From the NCBI RefSeq assembly GCF_014926585.1, contig NZ_CP045422.1, positions 2,324,001 through 2,388,000 of the forward strand: a stretch of DNA of 64,000 nt. Reading direction: 5' to 3'. Below, one piece after another: positions 8,381 through 17,026 of this stretch. Each line of letters opens with the position of its first letter. Within the stretch, counting starts at the first letter, position 1. Both the position numbers and the translations under genes were made by a program. Source of the stretch: Devosia beringensis. GTDB lineage: Bacteria > Pseudomonadota > Alphaproteobacteria > Rhizobiales > Devosiaceae. The notes under the pieces are model-generated. The model worked only from the letters and a program-made list of their open reading frames with translations. It made no database searches and had not been told where the DNA came from.

Positions 8381-9986
8381 AGCCCTGCTCGACGTGCGCA
8401 ACCTGTCGGTGGATTTCCACACCGCGCGCGGCACCGTGCATGCGGTCAAGAATGTCTCGTGGAGTATCAATCGGGGCGAGACGCTGGCCATTCTGGGCGA
8501 GAGCGGCTCGGGCAAGTCGGTCTCTGCCGCGGCGGTGATGAACATTCTCGACGTGCCGCCGGCGCAGATCGTGGGTGGGGAGATCCTGTTCGAAGGCCAG
8601 GACCTGCTCAAGGTCAGCTACGAAACCCATCGTGCCCTCAACGGCAAGAAGATCGCCATGATCTTCCAGGATCCGCTAAGCCATCTCAATCCGGTCTATT
8701 CGGTGGGCTGGCAGATTATCGAAATGATGACCGCGCATGGGCGACCGGCCGACATGGCGCGGGAGCGGGCGCTCGAACTGATCAGGCGCGTCGGCATTGC
8801 CGATGCGGAAGCGGCGCTGCACAAATATCCGCACCAGTTTTCCGGCGGCCAGCGGCAGCGGCTGATGATCGCCATGGCGCTGATGCTCAAACCCGACATC
8901 CTGATCGCCGACGAGCCGACCACGGCGCTGGATGTGACCATCCAGGCCGAGGTGCTGGCGCTGCTCAAGGAGCTGCAGGCGGAAACCGGCATGGGCCTGG
9001 TGCTGATCACCCATGACCTGGGCGTGGTGGCCGAGATCGCCGATCGCGTCGTGGTGATGAGCGGCGGCGAGATCGTCGAGCAGGGCACGCCGCGCGACGT
9101 CTATCACAACGCCCAGCACCCCTATACGCGCCAGCTTATCGGCGCGGCGCCCGGCAAGGGCGAGATCCGGCTGCATGACGAAGCGGCGCCGGTGCTGCTG
9201 GAAACGCGCAAGCTGACCAAGACCTATGGCGAATTCACCGCGCTCAGAGATGTGTCGCTGGTGCTGCATCGCGGGCAGACCTTGGCCGTGGTGGGCGAAA
9301 GCGGCTCGGGCAAGTCAACGCTGGCGCGGGCCATCCTGCGGCTCGAACAGGCCGATAGCGGGGAGGCCCTGTGGAAGGGCCAGGACCTTCTGGGCCTTAA
9401 CGCGCGCGACCTGCTCGGCGTGCGGCGGCAGATCCAGATGGTGTTCCAGGACCCCACGCAATCGCTCAATCCGCGCATGTCGGTCTATCAGCTGATCTCG
9501 GAGGGCTGGGACATTCATCGCCTGATGCCCGACAAGGCGGCGCGACAGCTGCGGGTGGCCGAGCTGCTTGAGCAGGTCGGGCTGGCGCCGGAAATGGCGC
9601 AGCGCTATCCGCACCAGTTTTCCGGCGGCCAGCGGCAACGCATCGCCATTGCCCGGGCACTGGCGCTGGAGCCCGAACTGATCATCTGCGACGAGGCCGT
9701 CTCGGCGCTCGACGTCTCCATCCAGGCGCAGGTGATCGCCCTGCTTGACGGCTTGCGGGCGCGGCTGGGGATTTCCTTCCTGTTCATCGCCCATGATCTG
9801 GGCGTGGTGCGCGACTTTGCTGATACGGTGATCGTCATGCAGGCCGGGCAGATCGTCGAGCGCGGCCCGACGGCGCAGATTTTCGAGGCACCGCAGCACG
9901 ACTATACGCGGCGCCTGCTGGAAGCCAATCTCGACCCCGATCCCGATATCCAGGCGCAGCGCCGACGGGCTGGCGCGCATCCATGA
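8373..9986 (+). CDS. Fused dual ABC ATPase (DppD-DppF type)
   Basis: A single 537-residue polypeptide with two ATP-binding cassettes, equivalent to DppD and DppF joined head to tail. Each half has a Walker A GESGSGKS (about 42-49 and 307-314), an FSGGQRQR signature and a Walker B with Asp-Glu. The family's oligopeptide/dipeptide C-terminal segment follows the first cassette. The ATG at 8373 overlaps the permease stop, and the 3' end overlaps the kinase gene by 4 nt as ATGA, showing tight coupling. Such fusions are common in Hyphomicrobiales importers of this family. Confidence 0.92.
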   Translation: MNEALLDVRNLSVDFHTARGTVHAVKNVSWSINRGETLAILGESGSGKSVSAAAVMNILDVPPAQIVGGEILFEGQDLLKVSYETHRALNGKKIAMIFQDPLSHLNPVYSVGWQIIEMMTAHGRPADMARERALELIRRVGIADAEAALHKYPHQFSGGQRQRLMIAMALMLKPDILIADEPTTALDVTIQAEVLALLKELQAETGMGLVLITHDLGVVAEIADRVVVMSGGEIVEQGTPRDVYHNAQHPYTRQLIGAAPGKGEIRLHDEAAPVLLETRKLTKTYGEFTALRDVSLVLHRGQTLAVVGESGSGKSTLARAILRLEQADSGEALWKGQDLLGLNARDLLGVRRQIQMVFQDPTQSLNPRMSVYQLISEGWDIHRLMPDKAARQLRVAELLEQVGLAPEMAQRYPHQFSGGQRQRIAIARALALEPELIICDEAVSALDVSIQAQVIALLDGLRARLGISFLFIAHDLGVVRDFADTVIVMQAGQIVERGPTAQIFEAPQHDYTRRLLEANLDPDPDIQAQRRRAGAHP

Positions 9987-11020
9987 CACGCCTGGGCGTG
10001 GTCGCCGATGACCTCACCGGCGCACTCGACGCCGCCGCGCCTTTTGCGGCGCGCGGCATTGCCACGGTGGTGGCTCTGGGGCCGGAAGGCCTCGTGGCAG
10101 CACTGGCCAGCGGCGCCGATGTGGTCGGCGTCTCGAGCAATAGCCGGGAGGCATCGCCCGACGACGCCGGACGGGCCGTGGCGCAATGTCTCGAAAACCT
10201 TCCGGCGGGTCTGCCGCTCTTCAAGAAGGTGGATTCCCGCCTCAAGGGCAATATCGCGGCCGAGCTCGACGCCATCCCGTTCAACCGTGCGCTGGTGGTT
10301 CCCGCCATTCCGGCCTTTGACCGCTGGGTGCGGGACGGCAGGCTGGGCGGGTTCGGTGTGGACCAGCCGATCGATATCGCGGCGCGGCTCGGCCGCCATG
10401 CCGGCAAGGCCAGCATTCCCGATATCGTCACGCAGGCCGATATCGAGCAGGCGCTGGAAACGGGCGGGCATGACCTGCTTGTGGGGGCGCGGGGCTTGGC
10501 CGAGGCGCTGGCGGTGCAGTGGGCGCCTGAGGCGGTGGCTCTGGTGCCGCCGCTTGGGGCGCCGGTATACTGCGTCATCGGCTCGACCGATGCTATTACC
10601 CTGACGCAGGTCGCGCGGCTGCGTGACGCCTGCCCGGGGCTGACCCATATTGCTGCGCCCGATGGGCAGATGCCTGAGGGGGCCTCGTCCACGGCGCGGC
10701 TGACCGTGCTGCAGGCCACAGCGGGCGAGACCCGGGCTGATGGTGCCACCGTGGCGCAGCGCCTGGGGGAGGGGCTGCAGCGCCTGCAGCCGCCGCGGGG
10801 TGCAGTGCTGGTGATCTCGGGCGGGGCGACCGCGCAGGTGGTGCTGGGGGCGCTGGGCATCACGGTGCTGCGGCTGGACGGCGAGGCGCTGCCGGGCCTG
10901 CCCCTTGCCCATGCCGGCGGCTTCACGATAATCACCAAGTCGGGCGGCTTCGGCGATGCCGATACTTTGCTGACATTGCTCGGCCATCTTGGTGGGCCGG
11001 GCCTGGAGAGCGACGGATAG
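9983..11020 (+). CDS. Four-carbon acid-sugar kinase family protein (YgbK/DtnK/OtnK, DUF1537)
   Basis: A 345-residue kinase of the family that phosphorylates D-threonate, D-erythronate or 3-oxotetronate at C4 using ATP. The N-terminal DDLTGALD motif and the KVDSRLKGNIAAEL motif near residue 75-90 form the acid-sugar site; Gly-rich GGATAQ and SGGFGD in the C-terminal part form the nucleotide site. At 345 residues it is shorter than the approximately 420-residue YgbK norm. It overlaps the ATPase gene by 4 nt. With the PdxA-like enzyme it could turn a tetronate into dihydroxyacetone phosphate, but the exact substrate is inferred from family precedent only. Confidence 0.83.
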   Translation: MTRLGVVADDLTGALDAAAPFAARGIATVVALGPEGLVAALASGADVVGVSSNSREASPDDAGRAVAQCLENLPAGLPLFKKVDSRLKGNIAAELDAIPFNRALVVPAIPAFDRWVRDGRLGGFGVDQPIDIAARLGRHAGKASIPDIVTQADIEQALETGGHDLLVGARGLAEALAVQWAPEAVALVPPLGAPVYCVIGSTDAITLTQVARLRDACPGLTHIAAPDGQMPEGASSTARLTVLQATAGETRADGATVAQRLGEGLQRLQPPRGAVLVISGGATAQVVLGALGITVLRLDGEALPGLPLAHAGGFTIITKSGGFGDADTLLTLLGHLGGPGLESDG

Positions 11021-11022
11021 AC

Positions 11023-11721
11023 ATGTCGGAAATTCTCAATGTAAGGCGCAGCCTTTCTGACGCGGTGTTCGACCGCATCCAGCGGGCCATCAAGTCTGGT
11101 GCCTATGGCGTGGACGAACGCCTGCCGACCGAGCATGCCATGGCCGCCGAATTCCAGGTGTCCCGGCCGGTGGTGCGCGATGCGCTGCAGCGGCTGCGCG
11201 ACCAAGGGCTGATCTATTCGCGCCGTGGCGCCGGCAGCTTCGTGCGCGAACAGGGGCTGCGCGAGCCGCTCGGCTTCGGGCAGATGGAAAACCTGTCCGA
11301 CCTGCAGCATTGCTACGATTTCCGCCTCACCATCGAGCCGGAGGGGGCCGCCATGGCGGCCACGCGTCGCTCGCCGGAGGCCCTGCAGAAGATCAAGACG
11401 GCGCTGAGCCTGCTGCGCGACGCCACCAATAGGCAGGCGCACCGGGCCGATGCCGATTTCATGTTTCACCTGAGCATTGCCCAGGCCTCGGCCAATCCCT
11501 ATTTCGCCACGGCAATGCAGGCGCTGGAAGATCATATTGCCGTGGGCATGCGGTTTCATGGCCTGTCGCTGCGCAGCACCAGCGACGGGCTGCAGCATGT
11601 GTTTGTCGAGCATACGGCGGTGTTCGAGGCCATTGCGGCCGGCGATGCCGAGGCGGCGCGCCAGCGGATGAAGGCGCATCTCTCAGGCTCGCGCGATCGC
11701 CTGTTTGAACCCAAGCGCTAA
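11023..11721 (+). CDS. GntR-family regulator, FadR/FCD subgroup
   Basis: A 232-residue regulator. The N-terminal winged helix (about 10-75) contains ERLPTEHAMAAEFQVSRPVV, and the C-terminal all-helical FCD ligand domain has the usual metal-site residues, including Asp and His in DADFMFHLSIA and a late HTAVFEAI. It starts 2 nt after the kinase gene and is therefore the last gene of the rightward operon. It is a likely ligand-responsive repressor of the two divergent operons; the TTGACAAC palindromes in 4641-4944 are candidate targets. Confidence 0.9.
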   Translation: MSEILNVRRSLSDAVFDRIQRAIKSGAYGVDERLPTEHAMAAEFQVSRPVVRDALQRLRDQGLIYSRRGAGSFVREQGLREPLGFGQMENLSDLQHCYDFRLTIEPEGAAMAATRRSPEALQKIKTALSLLRDATNRQAHRADADFMFHLSIAQASANPYFATAMQALEDHIAVGMRFHGLSLRSTSDGLQHVFVEHTAVFEAIAAGDAEAARQRMKAHLSGSRDRLFEPKR

Positions 11722-11729
11722 ACCGCCCG

Positions 11730-12164
11730 TCAGCGCGCCGCGATCATTTCCAGCATGGACCGCATAGCGGTGGCGTAGCCCCTGGCACCCAGGCCCGCCA
11801 TGACCGCATCGGCGCGCATGGAGACATAAGAGCGGTGGTAGATCGGCTCGCGCTTGTGGATGTTGGAGATGTGGAACTCGATCACCGGACCCTCGAACAT
11901 CTTGAGCGCATCGAGCAGCGCCAGCGAGGTGAAGGTGAAGGCGGCGGGGTTGATGATGATCCCGGCGCCCTCGTCGATGGCCTCATGCACCAGCTCGACC
12001 AGCTTTTCCTCGCTATTGGTCTGGTGGAAGACGATGGGCGTGTCGCCGGCGGTGGACCGGCAGAGCTCTTCGACCTCGGCCAGCGTCGTGGTGCCATAGA
12101 TGGTGGGTTCGCGCTTGCCCAGGCGGTTGAGATTGGGGCCGTTGAGCACATAGATCGGTTTCAT
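11730..12164 (-). CDS. aroQ: Type II 3-dehydroquinate dehydratase
   Basis: A 144-residue AroQ-family enzyme that interconverts 3-dehydroquinate and 3-dehydroshikimate. It has NGPNLNRLG near the start, REPTIYG carrying the catalytic Tyr, FHQTNSEE, and the substrate loop EFHISNIHKREPIYHRSY. The usual NPxAYTHTS segment reads NPAAFTFTS, so the family's Tyr and His there are both Phe. It is the last gene of the dctPQM operon, so it probably serves quinate breakdown rather than aromatic biosynthesis. An in-frame ATG at 12176, 4 nt after the dctM stop, is an equally plausible start. Confidence 0.88.
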   Translation of the reverse strand: MKPIYVLNGPNLNRLGKREPTIYGTTTLAEVEELCRSTAGDTPIVFHQTNSEEKLVELVHEAIDEGAGIIINPAAFTFTSLALLDALKMFEGPVIEFHISNIHKREPIYHRSYVSMRADAVMAGLGARGYATAMRSMLEMIAAR

Positions 12165-12180
12165 TGTCGCTTTCATGGGC

Positions 12181-13482
12181 CTAGCCGCCATAGCCGAAGG
12201 TGCGGGGGAGCCAGAGCACGGTCTCGGGCACAAAGGTGAACAGCAGCAGCGCTCCGATCAGCGCGAGGAGGAAAGGGAAGACGTCAGTGACCAGCTCGCG
12301 CATCGAGGCCCCCGATATGCGGGTCATGATGAACAGCAGCAGGCCGAAGGGCGGGGTGATGAGGCCGAGCATGATATTGACCACCACCACGACGCCGAAA
12401 TGCACCATGTCGATGCCGAGCGCCTGCGCGGTGGGGATGAAGATGGGCACGATGACGAGGAGGATGGTGGTGCCTTCAAGCAGGCAGCCGAGCACGATCA
12501 GCAGGATGTTGACGGCTATCAGGAAGGTGATCGGGTCGAGGTCCCAGGCGATCAGCATGGTGCTGAGGCTGCGCGGGATGTTCTCGACGGTCACCACATA
12601 GTTGAACACCAGGGCCCCGGCGATCAGCATGCCGATCGAGGCGGTGGTCTTGGCGCTGGTCAGCAGCGAGGCGTAGAATTCGCGGGCGCTGACGCTGCGG
12701 TAGATAACGACGGACACGATCAGCGCATAGAAGGCGGCGATGGCGGCGGCTTCGGTCGGGGTGGTGATGCCGCCATAGATGCCGAACATCAGCACGGCCG
12801 GCATCAGCAGGACCGGCAAAGCGTGCCAGGTCATGCGCGGCAGTTCACGCAGCGGGGTTGGCGGTTCAACGGGAAAATTCTTGAGCCGGGCAGTGATTGC
12901 GATGAGCACCATCATGGCGCCGGCCATCAGCAGGCCGGGAATGATGCCGGCGAGAAACAGGTAGCCGATCGAGGCGTCCGAGATCAGGGCATAGAGCACC
13001 ATGGGAATGGACGGGGGAATGATCGGGCCGATCACCGCGGTCACCGCCGTCAGCGCGGCCGCGTAGCTCGGGGTATACTTGCCGTCCTTGGTCATCATGA
13101 ATTGCATCATCTTGCCGCTGCCGGCCGCATCGGCGACGGCCGAGCCGGACATACCGGCAAAGACGATGGATTGCAGTACATTGACCTGGGCCAGGCCGCC
13201 GCGGAACCGGCCGACAATGGCGTCGCACCATTTCAGCAGCCGTTCCGACAGCGAGCCGGAATTCATGATCTCGGCGGCAAGGATGAACAGTGGCACGGCC
13301 AGCATGATGTAGTTGGAATACATGCCGTTGAGCAGCTGCTCGGCGACGATGCCCATGTCCTGGCCGCGGATCAGCAGATAAAGGATCGAGCCGCAGATCA
13401 TGGACAGCCCCATGGGCAGGCCCAGCACGGCAGTCACGATGATGGTGATCAGCGCGGCATTGAAGGCTAGCGACAGGGTCAT
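12181..13482 (-). CDS. dctM: TRAP transporter large permease, DctM family
   Basis: A 433-residue membrane protein with about 12 hydrophobic helices and the DctM pattern, including the conserved FAGMSGSAVADAAG segment near residue 90 and the repeat-related GCLLEGTT and LITPPFGLLLF segments in the second half. It carries solute using the sodium or proton gradient. It overlaps the DctQ gene by 4 nt and precedes aroQ. Position in the quinate/shikimate gene set suggests the substrate is quinate, shikimate or a related hydroaromatic acid. Confidence 0.93.
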   Translation of the reverse strand: MTLSLAFNAALITIIVTAVLGLPMGLSMICGSILYLLIRGQDMGIVAEQLLNGMYSNYIMLAVPLFILAAEIMNSGSLSERLLKWCDAIVGRFRGGLAQVNVLQSIVFAGMSGSAVADAAGSGKMMQFMMTKDGKYTPSYAAALTAVTAVIGPIIPPSIPMVLYALISDASIGYLFLAGIIPGLLMAGAMMVLIAITARLKNFPVEPPTPLRELPRMTWHALPVLLMPAVLMFGIYGGITTPTEAAAIAAFYALIVSVVIYRSVSAREFYASLLTSAKTTASIGMLIAGALVFNYVVTVENIPRSLSTMLIAWDLDPITFLIAVNILLIVLGCLLEGTTILLVIVPIFIPTAQALGIDMVHFGVVVVVNIMLGLITPPFGLLLFIMTRISGASMRELVTDVFPFLLALIGALLLFTFVPETVLWLPRTFGYGG

Positions 13483-13994
13483 ACGCCCGAACTCACTTTG
13501 GTGGGATCGACTTCACGCGCCTGCTCGCCCCAGATGGCGCGGCATCCGGCCCAGAACTGGCGGACAATGACGGCCACGGCAAAGATCGGGTAGATGGCGT
13601 AGAGGTAGTCGAACCGGATATCGAGATAGGCGGTGGACTGCACCTTCATGAAGGTCACGTAGTCGACGACCGCCGGCAGCGAGATGGCGAACAGCCCGAT
13701 GACGATGATGGCGGTCAACACCACCATGACGCGGAAGACACGGTTGCTGGCGGTGCCATAGATCAGATCGAAGCGGATTTCCTCGTGGTCGCGGACGACG
13801 AAGGCGGTGCCGAACAGCACCAGCCAGACCCAGAGCACGACGCTGATTTCATGGGTCCAGCCGATGGGCAGGTTCAGCACATAGCGGAACACGATCTGCA
13901 GGATGAACACGGCAAACATCACGGCAAGCATGGCGGCGAGGATGTTTTCAGCACGCGCATGCAACCACGCGCCGAGGCCGGCCAGTCGTATCAT
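13479..13994 (-). CDS. dctQ: TRAP transporter small permease, DctQ family
   Basis: A 171-residue protein with four predicted helices and the DctQ hallmarks FRYVLNLPIGWTHE, VRDHEEIRFD and the following helix pair. It partners DctM. The ATG at 13994 is chosen because CGGAGA lies about 7 nt upstream; a longer reading to 14090 would overlap the DctP gene. It sits between dctP and dctM in the canonical order, with a 4-nt overlap into dctM. Confidence 0.9.
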   Translation of the reverse strand: MIRLAGLGAWLHARAENILAAMLAVMFAVFILQIVFRYVLNLPIGWTHEISVVLWVWLVLFGTAFVVRDHEEIRFDLIYGTASNRVFRVMVVLTAIIVIGLFAISLPAVVDYVTFMKVQSTAYLDIRFDYLYAIYPIFAVAVIVRQFWAGCRAIWGEQAREVDPTKVSSGV

Positions 13995-14067
13995 CAGCAG
14001 TCTCCGCAGCAGAGGTTTGGCCAGGGTGGTGGCGCCCATTCGGGCGCCACCACGATCCGGGACAGGT

Positions 14068-15054
14068 CTAGAGCGCGTTGATGCGATCAACCACGCCTTC
14101 CGGCCAATCCTTGGCCAGATCGGAGTCGAGATATTTCTGCTGGGCGGTGCTGCGGAAGGCTTCCAGATCGGGTTCGTAGATCTTGAGGCCGGCTGACTCG
14201 AACTGGGTCAGCAGTTCGGCTTCGCGGTCGAGATGGGCCTGCTGGCTGAAGTCGATGGCGGCGGTGGCTGCTGCCTGGACGCTCTGCTGCTGCTCAGGCG
14301 TCATGGCATCCCAGGACGGCTTGGCGATGACCAAGAGGTCATAACCCACCAGATGGGAGGTCAGCACGATCTGCTGCATCACTTCGTAGAACTTCATGTT
14401 CTCGACGTTGGGCAGGGGATTGTCCTGGCCATCAATGGCGCCGGTCTGGAGGCCCGTATAGACCTCGGCATAGGCCATCGGCGTCGGGTTGGCGCCCAGC
14501 GCTTCGCCGAGGAACTGCCAGGCGTCGCCACCGGGCATGCGCAGCTTGATACCAGCCATGTCGGCCGGGGTCTTGATTTCCTTGTCGATGCGCAGGCCCA
14601 CCTGACGGGCGCCGAAATAGGTTGGCCCCAGAATGTGGATGCCCAGCTGTTCTTCGGCCATCTGCTTGAATTCGGTGCCGACATCGCTGTCAAAGAAGGT
14701 GCGCAGATGGGCGGCGTCGCGGAACAGATAGGCCGAGGTCAGCACCGACCAGGCCGGGATCTGGTTGGAGATATCCTGGGGCGCAATATTGCCCATTTCC
14801 AGATTGCCGCGCTGCAGGGCGACCAGTTCGGTGCCCTGCTTGAACAGGTTGCCGCCGTAATAGGGCTCGAGCGTAAAGCCGTCCGTGATCTGGCCGGCAA
14901 ACAGGCCCATCATCTCGGCGCGGATATCCTGCTCCGAGAATACAGCGGAGAATCGCAGCACAGGCTTGTCCTGTGCCAGGGTCGGCACGGCTGCTGCCAG
15001 GAGCAGGCTGCCAAGCAGCACCGCACGGCGCGTGAATCCAAAACGCATTTTCAT
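14068..15054 (-). CDS. dctP: TRAP transporter solute-binding protein, DctP family
   Basis: A 328-residue periplasmic binding protein. The N-terminus has a basic FTRRAVLLG start and a hydrophobic core ending near LAQD, a signal peptide with a weak twin-Arg motif. The GIKLRMPGGDAWQFLGEALG segment contains the conserved Arg that binds the ligand carboxylate, as expected for an organic-acid transporter. It is first in the operon dctP-dctQ-dctM-aroQ. The promoter in front carries a copy of the proposed TetR operator. Confidence 0.92.
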   Translation of the reverse strand: MKMRFGFTRRAVLLGSLLLAAAVPTLAQDKPVLRFSAVFSEQDIRAEMMGLFAGQITDGFTLEPYYGGNLFKQGTELVALQRGNLEMGNIAPQDISNQIPAWSVLTSAYLFRDAAHLRTFFDSDVGTEFKQMAEEQLGIHILGPTYFGARQVGLRIDKEIKTPADMAGIKLRMPGGDAWQFLGEALGANPTPMAYAEVYTGLQTGAIDGQDNPLPNVENMKFYEVMQQIVLTSHLVGYDLLVIAKPSWDAMTPEQQQSVQAAATAAIDFSQQAHLDREAELLTQFESAGLKIYEPDLEAFRSTAQQKYLDSDLAKDWPEGVVDRINAL

Positions 15055-15134
15055 CCTCCCAATTGTTACCCGCCGCAGGCGGGCATCATCTCCGGACGCG
15101 CGGCTTGAAGCCGCCGTTTTCCGTCCTGACGCAC

Positions 15135-15162
15135 AATGTACGAAACAGTTCGTTCAAGTCAA
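15135..15162 (-). promoter_or_regulatory. dctP promoter with TetR operator copy 1
   Basis: On the minus strand TTGACT (15157-15162) and TACATT (15135-15140) are 16 nt apart. The spacer is filled by GTACGAAACAGTTCGTTC on the plus strand (15138-15155), a near-palindrome shared with the regions upstream of the aroE-like/TetR pair and of quiC. An operator between -35 and -10 is the classical place for a TetR repressor. The assignment rests on the three-copy match and position only. Confidence 0.6.
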
Positions 15163-15237
15163 TGCCTCGTTATGCCCTGCTGGCAACATAACTGCGTAAA
15201 GCAGTTTCGTCATGTATTTCTATTTTTATATGATATT

Positions 15238-15963
15238 ATGGATGGAGCGGTCGATGCCTTGACCGCAACGAAGATGGATGTGGAGACGGTGGTGCAGGAA
15301 CAACGGCAGGACGGCGAAGACGGCGTGGCGGCGGTCGCGTTCAAGCGCATCCGGGGCGACATCATCGCCGGCATCCTGCCGCCGACAAGAAAGCTCAAGC
15401 TCGAACAGCTCAAGGCGCAGTACGGCACCAGCGTCAGCACGCTGCGCGAAATCCTCAACCGGCTGGCCAGCGAAAGCCTGGTGGTGGCGGAAGGGCAACG
15501 CGGCTTCGAGGTCGCTGCGGCGACCCCGGCCAATCTGCGGGAAGTGGCTGATTTGCGACTTTTGCTGGAGAGCCACGCGCTGCGCCTGTCGCTAAGCGCG
15601 GGTGACCTCGATTGGGAGGGCAGAGTGGTCGCGGCCCGGCACAAGCTCTCGGTGGTGGAAACGCAATTGCTCAAGGGCGATATGGGTCGCACGCTGCAAT
15701 GGGTGCACTATGACTTCGCCTTCCACAATGCGCTCATCTCGGCCTGTGGTTCGCAGACGCTGCTCGATCTGCACGCGTCGGTGTTCGACAGGTTCATCCG
15801 CTATCACCTGCTGGCCGCCACATTTCGCGGCGCCGCCGTGATGGACGATCACCGGGCGCTGTTCGACCTGGCAATGGCGCGCGACATCGAGCCCTGCGTG
15901 ATCAAGCTGACCAGCCATATCAGGGCCGGCGTCGAGCATGTGCTCGGTTCGGGCCGGATCTAG
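15238..15963 (+). CDS. GntR-family regulator, FCD subgroup
   Basis: A 241-residue regulator with an N-terminal winged helix (LKLEQLKAQYGTSVSTLREIL and the wing VAEGQRGFEVA) followed by an FCD-type helical domain with Asp and His ligands (HYDFAFHNAL and a later DHRALFDL). It is transcribed away from dctP and may control the TRAP operon or itself. The start is uncertain: the ATG at 15238 and another at 15274 both lack a strong ribosome site. It is a second regulator in a module that also has a TetR protein, which suggests two inducer signals. Confidence 0.87.
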   Translation: MDGAVDALTATKMDVETVVQEQRQDGEDGVAAVAFKRIRGDIIAGILPPTRKLKLEQLKAQYGTSVSTLREILNRLASESLVVAEGQRGFEVAAATPANLREVADLRLLLESHALRLSLSAGDLDWEGRVVAARHKLSVVETQLLKGDMGRTLQWVHYDFAFHNALISACGSQTLLDLHASVFDRFIRYHLLAATFRGAAVMDDHRALFDLAMARDIEPCVIKLTSHIRAGVEHVLGSGRI

Positions 15964-16877
15964 AAGCCGGCCGCGATAGCCGTGCGGAACGTGTCGGCCA
16001 TGGCATCGGCTTGCGGCTTGATGCCGGCGAAGAGCTCGAAGGCGCGTACCGCCTGGTAGACCGCCATGCCGCCACCGGGCAGGACGCGACAGCCCTTGTC
16101 GCGCGAAAGCGCCATCAGTTCGGTTTCGAGCGGGAAGTAGACCACGTCGGCGACCCAGTGGCGGGCCTCGATGCGGTCGGCTGCCAGGGGCAGGCCCGGC
16201 ATCTTGGTCATGCCCACCGGGGTTGTATTGACGATGCCGTCGGCAATCGCTGCGGCGGCTGTCACGTCATCGATAGCCTCGGCCTCGGCGCCGAGCCGGT
16301 CACGCAGGCGCGCTGCCAGCGCGTGGGCCCGGCCAGGGTCGGTGTCATAAATGGCCAGCCGCTCGACGCCCGCCTGCAGCAGGGCCCAGGCGACGGCGGC
16401 ACCCGCGCCACCCGAGCCGAGCTGGAGAACCTGACCGAGCGGAACGCCGGGCAGGCCCTGGCGGAAGCTTTCGCCAAAGCCCCAGCAATCGGTATTGTGG
16501 CCAATGGTGCGGGCGCCCAGCACCACGGTATTGACCGCGCCGATGGCTGCGGCATCGGGCGCCAGATCGTCGAGCAGCGGCAGCATTGCCTGCTTGAACG
16601 GGTAGGTGACGTTCAGGCCGGAAAAGCCGAGCGCGCGTGCCTCGGCCAGGATTGCCGGCAGGGCGGCATCGTCGAGATCCAGTCGGTCGAAGTCGATCAG
16701 GTGATAGTGGTAGTCGAGCCCCAGGCGTTCGCCCTCGCGCTCGTGCATCAGCGGGGAGAGCGAAGCGGCAATGCCCCGGCCAAGCAGCCCCACCGTTTTG
16801 GCGCCCGGGCGCGGCAGACGGCCCTGCAGAATGGCGCTGAACAGCGGCGATTCCCGCGGCGTGCTGGCAATATGCAA
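15960..16877 (-). CDS. Shikimate/quinate dehydrogenase, AroE family
   Basis: A 305-residue AroE-family oxidoreductase. SLSPLMH (39-45) binds substrate; Lys95 in TYPFKQ and Asp130 in GHNTD are the catalytic pair; GSGGAG is the dinucleotide loop, and NTTPVGM lies in the C-terminal half. The TTG at 16877 has GGGAGA 6 nt upstream and removes an implausible N-terminal extension. The role inferred from context is oxidation of quinate or shikimate to the 3-dehydro acid, feeding AroQ and QuiC. A biosynthetic role is less likely because the gene lies among catabolic partners and beside a TetR regulator. Confidence 0.87.
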   Translation of the reverse strand: MHIASTPRESPLFSAILQGRLPRPGAKTVGLLGRGIAASLSPLMHEREGERLGLDYHYHLIDFDRLDLDDAALPAILAEARALGFSGLNVTYPFKQAMLPLLDDLAPDAAAIGAVNTVVLGARTIGHNTDCWGFGESFRQGLPGVPLGQVLQLGSGGAGAAVAWALLQAGVERLAIYDTDPGRAHALAARLRDRLGAEAEAIDDVTAAAAIADGIVNTTPVGMTKMPGLPLAADRIEARHWVADVVYFPLETELMALSRDKGCRVLPGGGMAVYQAVRAFELFAGIKPQADAMADTFRTAIAAGF

Positions 16878-16965
16878 GTCCCGTCTCCCTGCCGCCCTGT
16901 TGCGCGATACGCAGTGGCGGACTTGTGTTTGGCACGCTGCACCCGATAAATGGCTGACAGACGAT

Positions 16966-17000
16966 TTGGGCAAAATGTACGAACTGGTTAGTTTAGTCAA
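16966..17000. promoter_or_regulatory. Divergent aroE-like/TetR promoters with operator copy 2
   Basis: GTACGAACTGGTTAGTTT (16977-16994) matches the operator motif. Leftward, TTGACT (minus strand, 16995-17000) and TACATT (16974-16979) flank it with a 15-nt spacer; rightward, TTGGGC (16966-16971) and TAGTTT (16989-16994) are 17 nt apart. Both promoters would be covered by one bound dimer, so the TetR protein would repress itself and the dehydrogenase gene. The rightward half is the less symmetric of the three copies. Confidence 0.55.
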
Positions 17001-17026
17001 TTGCCGCCGAGGAAGGCTCCGACCGA

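Noticed and set aside
6506..8611. A 701-codon open frame antisense to the ABC permease genes
   Set aside because: His/Gln/Arg/Asp-rich translation typical of the opposite strand of a GC-rich gene, with no motif; the permeases on the other strand are clear.
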